Shown here in pieces: positions 45,531 to 57,600 of a stretch of 64,000 nucleotides of DNA. The position numbers and the translations under genes were made by a program. Location of the stretch: NCBI RefSeq assembly GCF_900324465.2, contig NC_046629.1:16705078-16769077 (forward strand). Direction: 5' to 3'. How positions within the stretch are numbered: position 1 is the first letter of the stretch; every line of letters begins with the position of its first letter. A model generated the notes under the pieces. It saw only the letters and a program-made list of their open reading frames with translations, was not told where the DNA came from and ran no database searches. This DNA is from Anabas testudineus. Lineage: Eukaryota; Chordata; Actinopteri; Anabantiformes; Anabantidae.

Positions 45531-48500
45531 TCAGTTTGAAAACTTTTTTAGAACCTTGGCCTCTACTACAACGGCGGGATTCTCAATGTCAGCTTTGCTT
45601 TGAACCATCCTCAGCTCTAGTTGTGCAGGACTGGGCCTTTTCCCGGGGCCTGCAATCTCTGAAAGGAAGAAGAGAAGAGGGACCAGACTTTTGGATGTTG
45701 GCTTACATGTCAATCTAGCAGAGCAAACAGCACTGATGATATTCATCATCTGTCATTATCATTATATGCTGGTTTTATACATCCAGTTAAAGGACAGTTA
45801 GGACATGACTTGTTTGCTTCCTTCTACATGTAATTAACTTTTACCGTTTGACCATAGATGTTTGAGTTAATACTAGTAACCATTTTAAATGCATACTAAG
45901 GACATGACATTTTATTATTGATCGAGTTTCGTAGAGTAAATAACTTTATAATAAAAAAGAGACAACATAAACATGACAAACATAACACACAAACCATACC
46001 ATTGGCATAAGCCATGGTCCTCTTAATGACATGGTGCATGACGGAAACAGTCTTTTCACAGGCAGTCTATAAGTAACAGAAAGAGTAGGTTACATTAAGC
46101 TGAGTTTTCATTATTAGGCAGTGTCGAAAGATATGTGTGATAACTTCAGCCATATAACTGCCAATATATATGTATGTCACTGACCTTCAGGTCCTTGGGG
46201 TGTTGGTGAGTCCAAGCTAGCAACATGGCAGCAAACAGGTCTCCTGTTCCCACAAACACAGCATCGACTTTGGGGATGTCCATACAGATTTTCTGACTGA
46301 TTTTGGTCCCATCTGGCTTCACTACAGTGAAGATGACAGTTTATATGTTAGAATAAAAGAGCATCCCATCCCTACTAATTACAAAACCACAGTGTTACCC
46401 CGTTTACCCACAGACTGACTGCACACTAATGTTCTCTCTTAAGAAATTAAAAATCCAGATCAAGTTACTGTGAATGCCAAAATGTCAGCAAGTCAAGCAC
46501 TCTCTCCGGAGACTCTACCTATTTTTTGGCTCCCAAGGGCCACCAAGAACTGGTCCCCAAGCTTCGAGGGCAGGTCTGTACTAGTAAGGACCACTGTCTC
46601 TGGACCCATTTTATGAAGCAGGTCCATCACCTGGAGAATAGACAGAGTCTCGGAGGCATTGTACATCTTAGGGTCACAAACTATGTACATTAAATTACGC
46701 CACAACTGGAAATTGAAATTATGATACTCACTTCAACAGCATCTTCCTCTGTGTTAATTTTCCTTCCAGTTAATAGCCTGGAGAACGACAGATAAAAATC
46801 AGAGATATAACAATGACAGAGAAAAACAAACCTGCTATTCTGGTCTTGTTCTGGTCGTGGTCAGCACTGAGTATTAACTTTTCAGTCCTCCGGATATAAA
46901 AACATGCATTTAGGGATGTTTTTTAAACTATACTACTACTACTACTTTTCTGTATTTTCAATGCCAATTACTGACAGTGCACTCACTCTGCTTCAAACTG
47001 ATTGGGGGTGAGGAGGTTGGCCAAAGGCACTACTTTGTCCTTGTAGACTGGCAGCAGCTTCTCTGGAACGTACTGAAAACAGTGAGCAAAAACTGTTAAT
47101 GGCCCAATTCTACAAAATGACATTATCTGAAATGACAGCAAATAATGATAAAAGAGAGACTAGCAGGTTTCTAGAAATTAGTAGGTTGAATACAACATCA
47201 ACATAAACATAACACATAAAAAAGAACAAAAACATGCAAAGACCCCTGTCTTATAATCCCCTAATGTAATAAAATGTGTAGTATAGAGGGAAAACAGGGG
47301 GAATTCACATGTTTACCATAGCACCATGGTCTCCCATAACAGGATCACAAACTGTGGACAAGAAAACTCAAATTAACATTTGAAACTACAACAATAAAAA
47401 GAAATCTTAAACATTTTTACACTGAAATATCAAACCCTACACTCACCATACACCAGGTTGGGATTTACTTTCTTCAACTCCTGAATGATGTCAACCACCG
47501 TCCCCAGGAAGGATGTGTCCCTGCTATACCCTTGATGAAAGAATAACAAAACAAACAAAAAAATGGGTAAAGAATCAAACCAGTGACCTAATCAAACTTG
47601 ATTTGTATAGCAACTTCTACAGAAGTTGATGTGATTCAAAGGTCTTTACACAAAAGTTAACAAGACAGATCTAATCAGGAAAGAAAAACAAATCATACTT
47701 CAATCAATTAAAACCTACAAGAGGGGATCAACTTTTCAAAGCATGAACAAAATAAGTTAATTAAAATAATATAAATGTCCTTAAAGTAGAGTTAATTAAA
47801 AGCAATGCTAAAGAGGCAGAATTTAGGTTTGCATAAGATCCTCAAGTGGATTGTACAAATGGCTCTGAGCATAAAAACTTTGTTCCCACCATAACATTTT
47901 GTCGTGTATTTTGCAACAACTAAGAGAGTCATGCCAGAGGATCGGAGAGGTCGTCCTGGTTCATACACTGGATGCATGTCAGACAAGAAGGCTGGTGCAA
48001 GACCATGAAATTATCAATTACAATAATTTTAATATGGAAGCTGACAGGACTTTGAAACAGGTCTTTTTTTCTTTTTCTTTTTTAGAAAGGCAATAGATTT
48101 GTGATTCATCTGCAACAGATATATTTAGTTTAACACCCGTTAAATGTTTGTTGATACAACTTTGAACAGAACTGGAAATGTTTACAAAAGATCTTGGTGA
48201 AGTTAGGTGTAAATAGGGAACTGTTCATCATTTGCATAGCACTATTACAGGTTATATATGTTATAAACTTAAAATGTGGATGCACAGAGTTCATCATCTA
48301 TTCAGGCTGCTGTTGGAGGAGTTTGGTATCTTTTCGAATACAATTCAGAACCAAGTGGCCATAAAGCATCGCCGCTCAAGATCACCTATGAACAATCTCC
48401 ACATTTCCTTAACCAAATCTACAAGGCTACCTTTCACTCACCAGTGAGGATGTAGTCATAGTGGTTCACCTTATTGAGCTTGATACCCTCATATAGCACA

Positions 48501-50875
48501 TTCAGCTCCTCTGCTGTCAATACTTGCCCCTTCCAGTGGGCGTAGCCTGGAATTCAAGACAGCAGAAAGGTAAGAGAGTGACTGTAACATCCTGATGTTG
48601 TAATTTAAACCAATAAAAAACTATTATGTTTTATTAGCCCTGCTGTCTGTAAACCAAGTAAGAACACATTCTCCTTCTTGCTCTGTCTTTCACCCCCTCT
48701 ACTGAGGCCCCTCTCGTCTGTGTGGTTTCCAGGGCCAAACTGGGCCTCCACACTGACTGAATGGGATGCTTGTATCCTGGCTGCCAGTTTCCCCCTTTTC
48801 TTTCACCATTAACCTAGAACAAACCCTAAAAAGCTCTTTTTTTACTGCAAATGACGAACACAACACACACGCATGCGGGCGCACACACACACACACGCAC
48901 ACACACACACACAGGGGTATGTTCTTCAAACTGAAGCACAGAGTTCACACAGAGTCCGACTTGACCGTGAGCCAGTGAGAGCACTTCATGCAGTGAGGAC
49001 TTAACAGAAAGCTCACAGTAAAGTAGAGGCATGTGCTGTGGTTAGAGGGCACACGGTAAAAAGTCTGAACACTAATGTTGTTTACACATACTAGTATAAA
49101 CTAGAAGCTTTACAGATTAGACATTTGTGTAGTCCATGCTGTCAAAACTGACCAACTTCCTCCCTCAGAAGTGCAGATGTTTTTATTGATTCTGTACAAA
49201 TGTCTCCTGCCTCAGTGGGGGAACGCATTCTTAACATACTTTGGCACATGAACCCCATATTATAATCCTATCATCTCTGCAGGTGTTGTGCTCCAGTTCC
49301 AACTTAAGAAATCGAGTTTGTTGTGGTTTCACCAAGGGAGCAGTGAATAACATATTTTACTGACCAGCTGCATAAGACGACTAAAACACAATAGTTGTGT
49401 GGGATGATGATGCAGTTGCTGATTATGAAAACATAGACAGCTAACTGGCCAGTGGTATAGACATCTGGCTTTCCTCAGTCCCTGTGATAAACATGATTTT
49501 GCAATAGTAGGGAAATTCCTTCCCGCTGTCTAAATGTTGCAATTTTTCTTCCAAAACCTTTTTGCATGTTCATACTTGTTGATAAATAGTTGATGAGTAT
49601 TTATGCAGCAAGACGAGGTGTTTGAGCAATACAAGCCTGGCAATCTCATCAATTCAGTATGTACTATATGATAATTATTAACTTGTGAACTGTTGGATAG
49701 AATTGTATGTTAAGGTCTGCAGTGGAGTATAGATGATATAATTACTGTTACTGTACTATATCTTCCTTATTTGAAGAGAAATGAGTACCATTCAAAAAGG
49801 TAATATTATTATAATAATAATAATAATAATAATTATTATTATTAGTAGTAGTAGTAGTAGTGGTAGTAGTAGTAAAAGAAAAAAGCTCTTACCTTAAAAG
49901 TAAAAAATATACAACATGCTTTAAAGTGTAACATTATCCTTTTGAGCTATCACACTGCCTGAGTTTTATAAACTCGACTGTCGACCAAAGCGACTGTGTT
50001 TAAATCAGTCAGATAAAGCTTGCATACAGAGCACATCCTGGTTTTTATACTATTCAGTCAAAGTACAAGTACAATGAACTCTGCACATGCACCTTTGCCC
50101 AGTCACACAGTGGAGTGTATTTGTTCACTGTTTTCCTCTTACAAAACAAACAAACAAACAATAAAACAGTGTAAATCCTTAACCAAGTGTGTTATTTTCT
50201 AATTACTGCAAAAAAAGATCTTCATTGTTTGTACGAGCTATTGGTACTTTTCTTCCTTCTCTTTTATTAATGAAAGCATCCCTGTCCACAACCATCAATG
50301 GCCTTAGCTTTGAGATTTGTGGCACTGCATAAAGCCTTCACGATTTGTCTTCGCTTTTACTTGTTAGACATGATCAGACTCTCAGGGAGGCTGAAACAGG
50401 TGTTATTAAGCTGAAGTAAAACAGATAAAAGTGTTGGGTTCATAAGGATGTTGAAAATTAGTCAAGCTGATTTATGAAACCGTTTTCTCAGGCAGGGAAA
50501 AAAAATCCCTCAACCTACCTGTGTGATTGGAGAACTGCACCGAGTTGATAGAGTCCACTTCAAAACCCAACACCTGAAAAAAAACAAACAAAAAGAGCAA
50601 CGAAGCAGCTGTTAAAACTGAGAACAACATGGCATCTGTGCATGATCAGGTCTGAATGAGCCCCTGAACCTACCTACATAATGTTTCTGCCTCTGGATAA
50701 TTAAAACTAAAGAAACTGTCTGTTTGTCCATGACTGATCCTTTTCACCACGGCTTTATAATTCCTACTCATTCCTGCTGTTACAGCAGGCATTTCTGTAA
50801 ACAACGTGACAATAAGCATGCAGAGTCATAAACCTTGTTTGAAAATCATAAAAATGATCGCGCACTAATGAACGA

Positions 50876-50938
<63 letters not shown>

Positions 50939-51462
50939 TATATATATGGATCCTCATTCATGCCTGTTGTAAGCCAGAGCATAGCTTGCATAGCATGTCA
51001 ACAAACCCTACAACTTAATGTTTACTGGTTTGCTACCTGTGGCTATACCCTGCAACAATAGCAGCGTCTTTAACCGGAGCACGGTCTCTCTCTCTCTGTC
51101 TGTCTCTCTCTGTGTCTCTCTCTGTCTCTGTCTGTCTCTGTGTCTCTCTGTGTCCTTTTGTCACCAAGGTGTTTGAATTGTGTCTCCAGGACAAAAGTTG
51201 CTGATGTGCACGTTGCGTCGCCTGTTAACGTTGCGATCATTCAAGACACCACACAAATCAGGAAGTCGCGCTCGGTAACGACCCAGTTGTGCACATTTCC
51301 TTGCTCAGTTTAACTAGCTGGTGTTTTGATGTGTCAAACCCAGCCGGACTGATCTGAACCGAGCCCCGGACTGTTTCTCACCTGCAGCGGGAACGTTGCC
51401 GACTTGTTCCCGACGTATCCCCTGACAACATGACTCTGGACGGACAGCACACGACACTCCAT
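45531..51462 (-). CDS. pdxk: Pyridoxal kinase
   Basis: Eleven coding exons on the - strand: 51462-51382, 50573-50519, 48546-48442, 47530-47447, 47351-47317, 47072-46987, 46777-46732, 46630-46519, 46321-46185, 46066-46000 and 45658-45531. They join in frame to 311 residues (human 312). The enzyme phosphorylates pyridoxal, pyridoxine and pyridoxamine with ATP in the cytosol to make vitamin B6 cofactors. It starts [19 protein letters not shown], contains the substrate-side block [15 protein letters not shown] and CDPVMGD, and has the ribokinase-family catalytic GTGD at 226-229 (Asp229 the likely base). The loop after CDPVMGD is shorter than in human (DHGAM against DKWDGEGSM), carried by a 35-base exon. 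The C-terminus has five extra residues (KKFSN). Confidence 0.95.
47570..48090 (-). mobile_element. Degraded LINE 3' fragment in a pdxk intron
   Basis: The - strand ORF at 47792-47986 contains [19 protein letters not shown] followed by KCYGGNKVF, resembling the C-terminal end of a fish LINE reverse transcriptase polyprotein (RSLRSAG... then YG..AF). Flanking sequence to the left is AT-rich, as in the 3' part of such elements. Only a short, broken piece remains. Clade and borders are uncertain. Confidence 0.4.
48547..50518. other. pdxk intron 2 with microsatellites
   Basis: This is ordinary intron sequence. It contains an AC repeat at 48862-48913, with a GCATGCGGGC interruption, and a compound AAT/TAG repeat at 49801-49874. 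No coding segment or transposon was recognised. Confidence 0.6.
50877..50934. repeat. CA microsatellite (29 units) in pdxk intron 1
   Basis: This is an uninterrupted CA array of 58 bases followed by a short TA stretch. It lies in the first intron, about 450 bases from exon 1. Long CA arrays are length-variable and can adopt left-handed DNA; no function is claimed. Confidence 0.95.
51084..51153. repeat. TC/TG-rich imperfect repeat in pdxk intron 1
   Basis: This is a tract of TCTC and TGTC units with irregular interruptions, 230 bases inside the first intron. It is simple-sequence DNA with strand asymmetry (polypyrimidine). Confidence 0.8.
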
Positions 51463-51950
51463 TACAGCCGCGACACGGACTAGGCTAACAAACACCGAAC
51501 AAGCACGGCAGACGAGCTAAACACCATGTGCAGGCGCCGACAGTCTGAAAGTTAGTAGATGAGGAAGAACTCCAGCGGTGAAGGGCAGAAGCGGCTCCGC
51601 TGCTGCTGCTACTGACATTTACGTTGCTGTTTTCACTCAGGCAGCTGCGGACACCTAAGTTGGTGCGTTCGCAGGCTCAAGGAGAACGTGGGAAAGTCGG
51701 GCTTCCAAACGGAATAATTAAATAAACTTCATTTCATTTAAGTTAATTCAGAAAAAAAAAAGTGAAATTATGTCTTTCTCTCGTTGGGAGCTGACCATAC
51801 AAGATATGCGCACAATACAATGAATGATAAAATTAATTTTGCATGATTCTAATGATATGCTACAGAATCTCAAGCCACTGCAAATGATTATAGACCTTTG
51901 TTATATTATGTAAAACAAATCAGGTTTCCAACATAAAAATGGAGAAAGAA
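51463..51950 (-). promoter_or_regulatory. pdxk 5' UTR and promoter
   Basis: The region just upstream of the pdxk start codon (51463-51700) is richer in G+C and CpG than the surroundings, with CGCTGCTGCTGC-like and GGAACGTTGC-like blocks nearby, as expected for a housekeeping promoter. No TATA box is evident. The start site is not resolved. Confidence 0.45.
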
Positions 51951-51959
51951 AGAAAATAT

Positions 51960-52780
51960 TCCATTCAATTCAAGTTTCAAAATACTTTATTATTCCCAGA
52001 GGAAAATAATTTTGTCTTGTTACAATTGCTCTCAACTCAGACAGAAAGAAAGGGAACCACAACCAGAAAGGATCCACACCAACACAATTACAGATTAACA
52101 TCAATACAGAAAACTCAGTATATATAGGGATTATATAAGATGAATCAAAATAGGTCAATGATTATAGTCCAGGGTTGAATGACAGATATATGACAAGAAA
52201 CTGTCAGTCCCACCTCTCCTTACAGAGGGGGGTAGAGTGGTACAGTTTGATGATCACAGGTAGAAAGGATCTCCTGTGGTTCTCTGTGGAGCACTTAATG
52301 TTGATCAGTCTCTGACATTCCTCTGTTCAGTCAGCACACTGTGTAGTTGGTGGGAGAGATTGTCCAGGATTTAGAGGAGTTTGAACAGCATCCTTGTCTC
52401 AGCTACAATATGTAGAGGGTCTAACAGAGCCAGCCCTCCTGATCAGTTTGTTCAGTCTGTTCATGTTGCTGCCCCAGCAGACCACAGCATAGAAGATGAC
52501 ACTGGAGCCACAGACTCGTAGAACATCCACAGCCTGGTGCTGCAGTTGTTGAAGGACCTGAGCTTCCTCAGAAAGAACATCCCGCTCTGAGCCTTTTTTG
52601 TACAGTGCTATTGAGTTCTTGGTCCAGTCCAGTTTGTTGTCCAAGTACACTCCAAGGTATTTGTACATGATACAACCTCTACATCCTCCTCCTGTATCGA
52701 GAGACGAGTGACAGGATTTCCTGATTACCTGAAGTCCATCGCCAGCTCCTTTGTTTTACTAATGTTGAGTTGAAGATGAA
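51960..52780 (-). mobile_element. LINE 3' fragment, minus strand
   Basis: The - strand frame at 52399-52668 reads YKYLGVYLDNKLDWTKN followed by FYAVVCWGSNMNRLNKLIRRAGS, the C-terminal region of a fish non-LTR retrotransposon reverse transcriptase. The rest to 51960 corresponds to its terminal coding and 3' part, ending near a TTGAA-like tail (AATTCAAGTTTC on +). It is 5'-truncated and interrupted by stops and shifts, so inactive. It belongs to a different family from the LINE in the OR cluster; the clade is not settled. Confidence 0.65.
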
Positions 52781-54340
52781 CAAAAGCAAGTAAAAACACA
52801 AGGAAATTGGGGCAGTAGTGAATGAGATTTGTTTACTCATTATTTAAAAATTAATTCCATTATTTAAAAAAAAAAAAAGAGAATGTTGTTTTTTAGTTCT
52901 ACTAGAGAACTGAAAACGATATAATATACTATAATTATGTTTTAAAGGTGGACGCACAAGAAAGTTGTGGCAACACAAAGAAAAAAAAAATTAAATGTTG
53001 CTGGGATCTAAAATGTGAAATTGTGCAGACATCTAAGGAATCTGAAAAAATTAAAATAGCTATAAAATACAAACCCACTGAAAAGACAGGCTAAACAAAA
53101 TAAACAGATAATACTTGAAAGCATGCTAATATTCCTGTCTCAGGATCAAATACACATAGGCAGGGTAACGTATGTAAATGTTAGTGAGACTCATCATGAC
53201 ATCACACTCAGTTTGAAATAACTTAGTCTCATTATGTAGTGCCCCTCTTTGGCAATTAGCCATCAAATGTCTTGTTGAACTCAAATTGTTCAGATTTGTT
53301 CAAAATTTACACCTTAATGTGCACACTTGAATTTGGCAGTGGTTTATAAGAAATTGGCACCATGTTTTTTCTGGTTTGTAATAAAAGTTTTCCAATTAAG
53401 TAAAAATAACACATCACATGTCAACATTTTAAAAGACTGGTTCATAGTGTAAATAGGCAGAATCTGTTTATCAGTGACCAGTTGAAAAGACTTTTCTAAC
53501 ACACCTCTGTGTGCGTATGAACAAGCAAAAGAGGGGGTGGCCGAGAGAGTATATATCAAAAGACTGAATTGTGCAACAGGAGATTACAAGAAACAACATT
53601 ACATAAAAAGTTATCAGTTTATTGCCAATTAACTTTCACTTTGAAACTTTATTTCCAGATTTTGTCCAGCTTTATCCTGTGGTGCTTTTACTTAATTAAA
53701 TTACTTAGACGCTTAAACAAACATTCTTTTATCCAGCTCAAGCCATAAATCTGATATCTCTGCAAGTAAGTACGCTGTAAGTAAAATGTCTTAAATTATA
53801 CATTTATAAATACATAAATTAAATTTAATTAAATTGGACTTACTTTAGAATCAGTAGTGATCTTTACTCATGCTGAAACTCTCAGTGCAGTTGCAAGTCA
53901 TTGAAACTAGGCTACACAAAAAGACGCAGCTGTGTTGCAAACTATTGTCACAAGATTTAACTATGCATCGATATTACTAAGTCATAAACGTGTCATGAAA
54001 CAATTATAGGAATATAGAATGTAAAGAGGTGCAACTGGTCTGATGATCAGTGGGAGGAAAGATCTGTGCATGTAGTGACAGTGTAACTTGTCATGCTCTT
54101 GCACAGGCATGACGGTGACGTCAAGCAAATATATTCAAATAAATGGAATTAAACAGTTTCCATGTGAAAAGTAGTGGAGTATAGGCCAGCTGTAGGGTTT
54201 AAACAAACTTTATGCTACGTACAGTTAATGCACACCTGTTAATATCTGTATATGAATTCGCTTTGACTGAAACTGAAGAGTAAAAACACCCCCTGTCTAG
54301 AATTAGTCCGGTATTATGAGGTAATCATGACGCTCCAGCG
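52781..54340. other. Intergenic, AT-rich, no gene seen
   Basis: This is low-complexity AT-rich DNA with short A runs (52864-52878, 52980-52990). I recognise no exon, RNA gene or transposon. The ORF at 53344-53559 is unsupported. Confidence 0.4.
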
Positions 54341-54678
54341 GATCAGCCACTTTGTTGTGTTCGTCGTTTCCCCTTCTTAAGTCTCGTTATATCCCTCCGC
54401 CATGCGCGGTCTGTATTCATCCACGCAGCCTGTATCTAGACCCGCCTCTGGTGCTAACGTCGGCCCGGGGAGGAGCCAGGTGTCCGCTATATTGACACGT
54501 AAGAATCCTGCGTAATTTTTTAAGGAAGAAGCTACATCTTTTTTTTGTAGAAGTCGAGTGTGGATGCGGGTGCTTCACTTTTGTCTTGATGTGCAGCTGA
54601 CCTTTGCCAGATTAGAGGCTTCTTTGGACGCTTTTAAAGCGACGCCGGGCTGTCGGACAGAGAGAGCCGACGCACACG
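54341..54678 (+). promoter_or_regulatory. chpf promoter and 5' UTR
   Basis: G+C and CpG content rises from about 54340 (GCGCGG, GTCGGCCCGGGG and similar) up to the chpf start codon, as for a CpG-type promoter. An upstream ATG frame at 54558-54806 overlaps the main start and could act as an upstream ORF. No TATA box is seen. Confidence 0.45.
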
Positions 54679-57600
54679 ATGAGATTTTCGGCGTTTATCT
54701 CTGTCGTCCGGTCCCTCGGCCCGGTGGCAATCGGCATTTCTTTAGGCTTCACGCTGAGTTTACTGAGCGTAAACTGGATGGACGAAGCGTGTTATCCAGA
54801 CGGTAAGGAGGGCGAGGACGCGGCTCTGGGTCGGGATGGACAGCTTAAAGGAGCCCGAAAGCCCAACTCCATTTCGTCCATCAACGATGTGGAGGAGGAC
54901 ATTCAACCAAGAATAGTCCCCTATAAACAAGTCCAACAAAGTGCTCCAAAGAAAGTTTTTAGGTAAGCTCAGCGCGTCCTACTTTAACTGGTGAACACAT
55001 GATGAGCACAGGCCACATCATTAAAGGTTACAGGTCAGCAGGCCGCAGTGTTGTAGCTCATCCTCATCCTCAGCAAAGCATGCCTACAGGTGTAACGGGT
55101 TGTCATGTGGCTATGACGTTTTAACCTAGAATTATGATGAATAAAGCTGCTGACACACACCTAATTCATTCAGAATAGCTTTCTCCCTCCTTGATGTTAT
55201 TGGCCGAGATCACATTCATTGATCACAGTGTTGCACTTCTGCTGCCTGCTACCATGTCACAGAGCCAGGGTTACCTACACATAGTGTGCCATGTCTCCAT
55301 ACTGAGGAACTCTAGCTGGCATGATCTCTCCAAACAATTCCAGGACACGGTCCTTGTTGGAGCCCTCAGACCTTAACTTGTTGCATTGCAGTAATTTTCT
55401 GAAGGGCAGCAACAATAATTCTTTAATTGTTTAGTTTATGAAATGTCTAACAGTGGACAAATGCTCTTCACAAACAACAAATCCATAGTGATGTGTTAAA
55501 GTTAGTTTACTCCTGCAGCCCTAACCCTAAAATGAGTCATTTATTTATCATCTGTGAAAAAGAGAAGTGATACACTCTTACAAGTGAGAAGCTGAATTAC
55601 TAAACATTTGGCCTTTTGACTGGGAAAATGTGTCATGATGATTAAATGTTTATTAAATGAATGTTGTTTCAGTTGCAGCTCAAAGAGTGATAATTGATGC
55701 CATCTACTCTTAAGTAAAAGTTATGTTTGATCATGTTTGCACTGATGAATCATAGTGCGTGTCCTTGCATGTTTATTTTTGCATCGAGTTTGTGGTTTTT
55801 CTTGTTAGTCTGTGTTTGTGTTGGGATATTTGAACACGTCCGCAATGTTGATGAAATTTTGTGGAAACACAGAAGATTAAGTCTGAAGCCAAATTTCTGA
55901 CCTTTCTAAACTTTAAACTTTAGTTTTCAGACTTTATTATTCCCATTGAGTTTAGATCAATTAATAAACTAAACTTGGAAATTATAGAAATAGAAGGATG
56001 TCTTTTGATGAGATGGTAATTTAGATTGTTCAGTGTTTAGGTGAAAGTTTGTCTTCAGGTTCTTTTAGTTAATTTTTTTATTTAAAGCCTCATTTATTCA
56101 CAAGCAGTTTAATGTCTTTTTCAGGGCTAAATACATAAGCACAGAGTTGGGGATGCGAGAGCGTCTGTTCGTTGGGGTTCTTACATCCAAAAACACCATT
56201 AGCACCCTGGGCATAGCTGTCAATCGCACCATTAGCCATCACCTGGATACTGTAGTCTTCTTCACTGGCACGCGCAACCGCAAAGTCCCTCACGGCATGT
56301 TTGTGGTCTCTCATGGAGACGAGAGACTGATATGGAACATGTATCAGACCATCAGGTACATTTTCGAACATTACATCAATGAGTACGACTGGTTCTACTT
56401 CGTCCAAGATGACGCCTACACGGAAGCGGACAGAATCAAAGCCCTGGTGGATCACCTGAGTATGGATCGAGAGCTTTACATGGGCAGTCCTGAGGAGTTC
56501 ATCGGTGGGGAGATGGAGGGGAAATACTGCTACGGAGGGTTCGGCTACCTCCTGTCACGTACCCTACTCCTGCGGCTTCAACCTTTCCTGGAAAACTGTA
56601 GGAATGACATCCTGAGCGCCAGGCCTGATGAGTGGCTCGGGAGATGCATCATTGATTACACCAACACCAACTGTGTTGGTGAATATGAGGTTGGTTGAGT
56701 GTATTCCTCACTTTACATCTGTCTATTCATTAGCGCAAACATTGTTTTAAAAATCAGTGAGGGACTACAAAGACAAACTGCTGCACGACAGTCATACAGA
56801 ACAGCTGTGTGACAGCTTACAGCAGGGGTTATCCTTCTGAACAGAAAAACAAAAATGTCAAGTCAGAAACCATGCTTTGCCTCAGGCACCGCACTTAAAA
56901 CTGACAGACGGCTATATAAAACTGTAATTACCATTCTAGCACAGAGGTGGTATTTATATTATGGAGTAAATTGCTAATACCCTTTAGCCTTTCCTTTTTT
57001 TTCCTCCTCGTCTCTAGCAGCAATGTTGAGTAGGTAAACAGGCAAGCAGAGCACTGCTGAGTTCAGCCTTGCTTAGGTTCAATGGTGTGAAAATCCCCTG
57101 TGGGTCAACATGCTCCACTTCTGTAATGTCATTAGCATTTAAGGTCAAACAAGCTACGTGGAGCCTTAATCTGTCCCAGTGACCTTAGAGGCGATTGTTT
57201 GTTGCATTCAGCACAGTTTGTTTCCTCCATACTAAAGTCTGTAGTCTTTTCCAAGGCATGAAAATTCATTGTTACAGAAAACTATGACAAAACACAATTG
57301 TACCCTTCATAAAATGTACTGTACAGACACACCTAGATTTTGTTACAATGCCTTTTGCTTCCATTTTCTACTCCTTGGCCCTGACCCAGAGCAGGGAACC
57401 ATCTTGTTTCACAGTTGAGAGTTAGTTGCATGGCTAACTCAAGTGCCCTGAGACAGAAGAGCTCCAGCAGAGCCCCCTCCACAGATAAGGGAGAAAAGCA
57501 GGGGCAAAGTTAAAAGGCCTGGTTTGAGTGAAGAAAACAGCTTGAACAGAGAGCCAGACATCCATTTTTCTGCTCCGAGAGAACATTGACGAGAATTAGG

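Noticed and set aside
48699-49032. ORFs with VCVCVCV and THTHTH runs (also 50764-50991)
   Set aside because: These are translations of CA/GT microsatellites.
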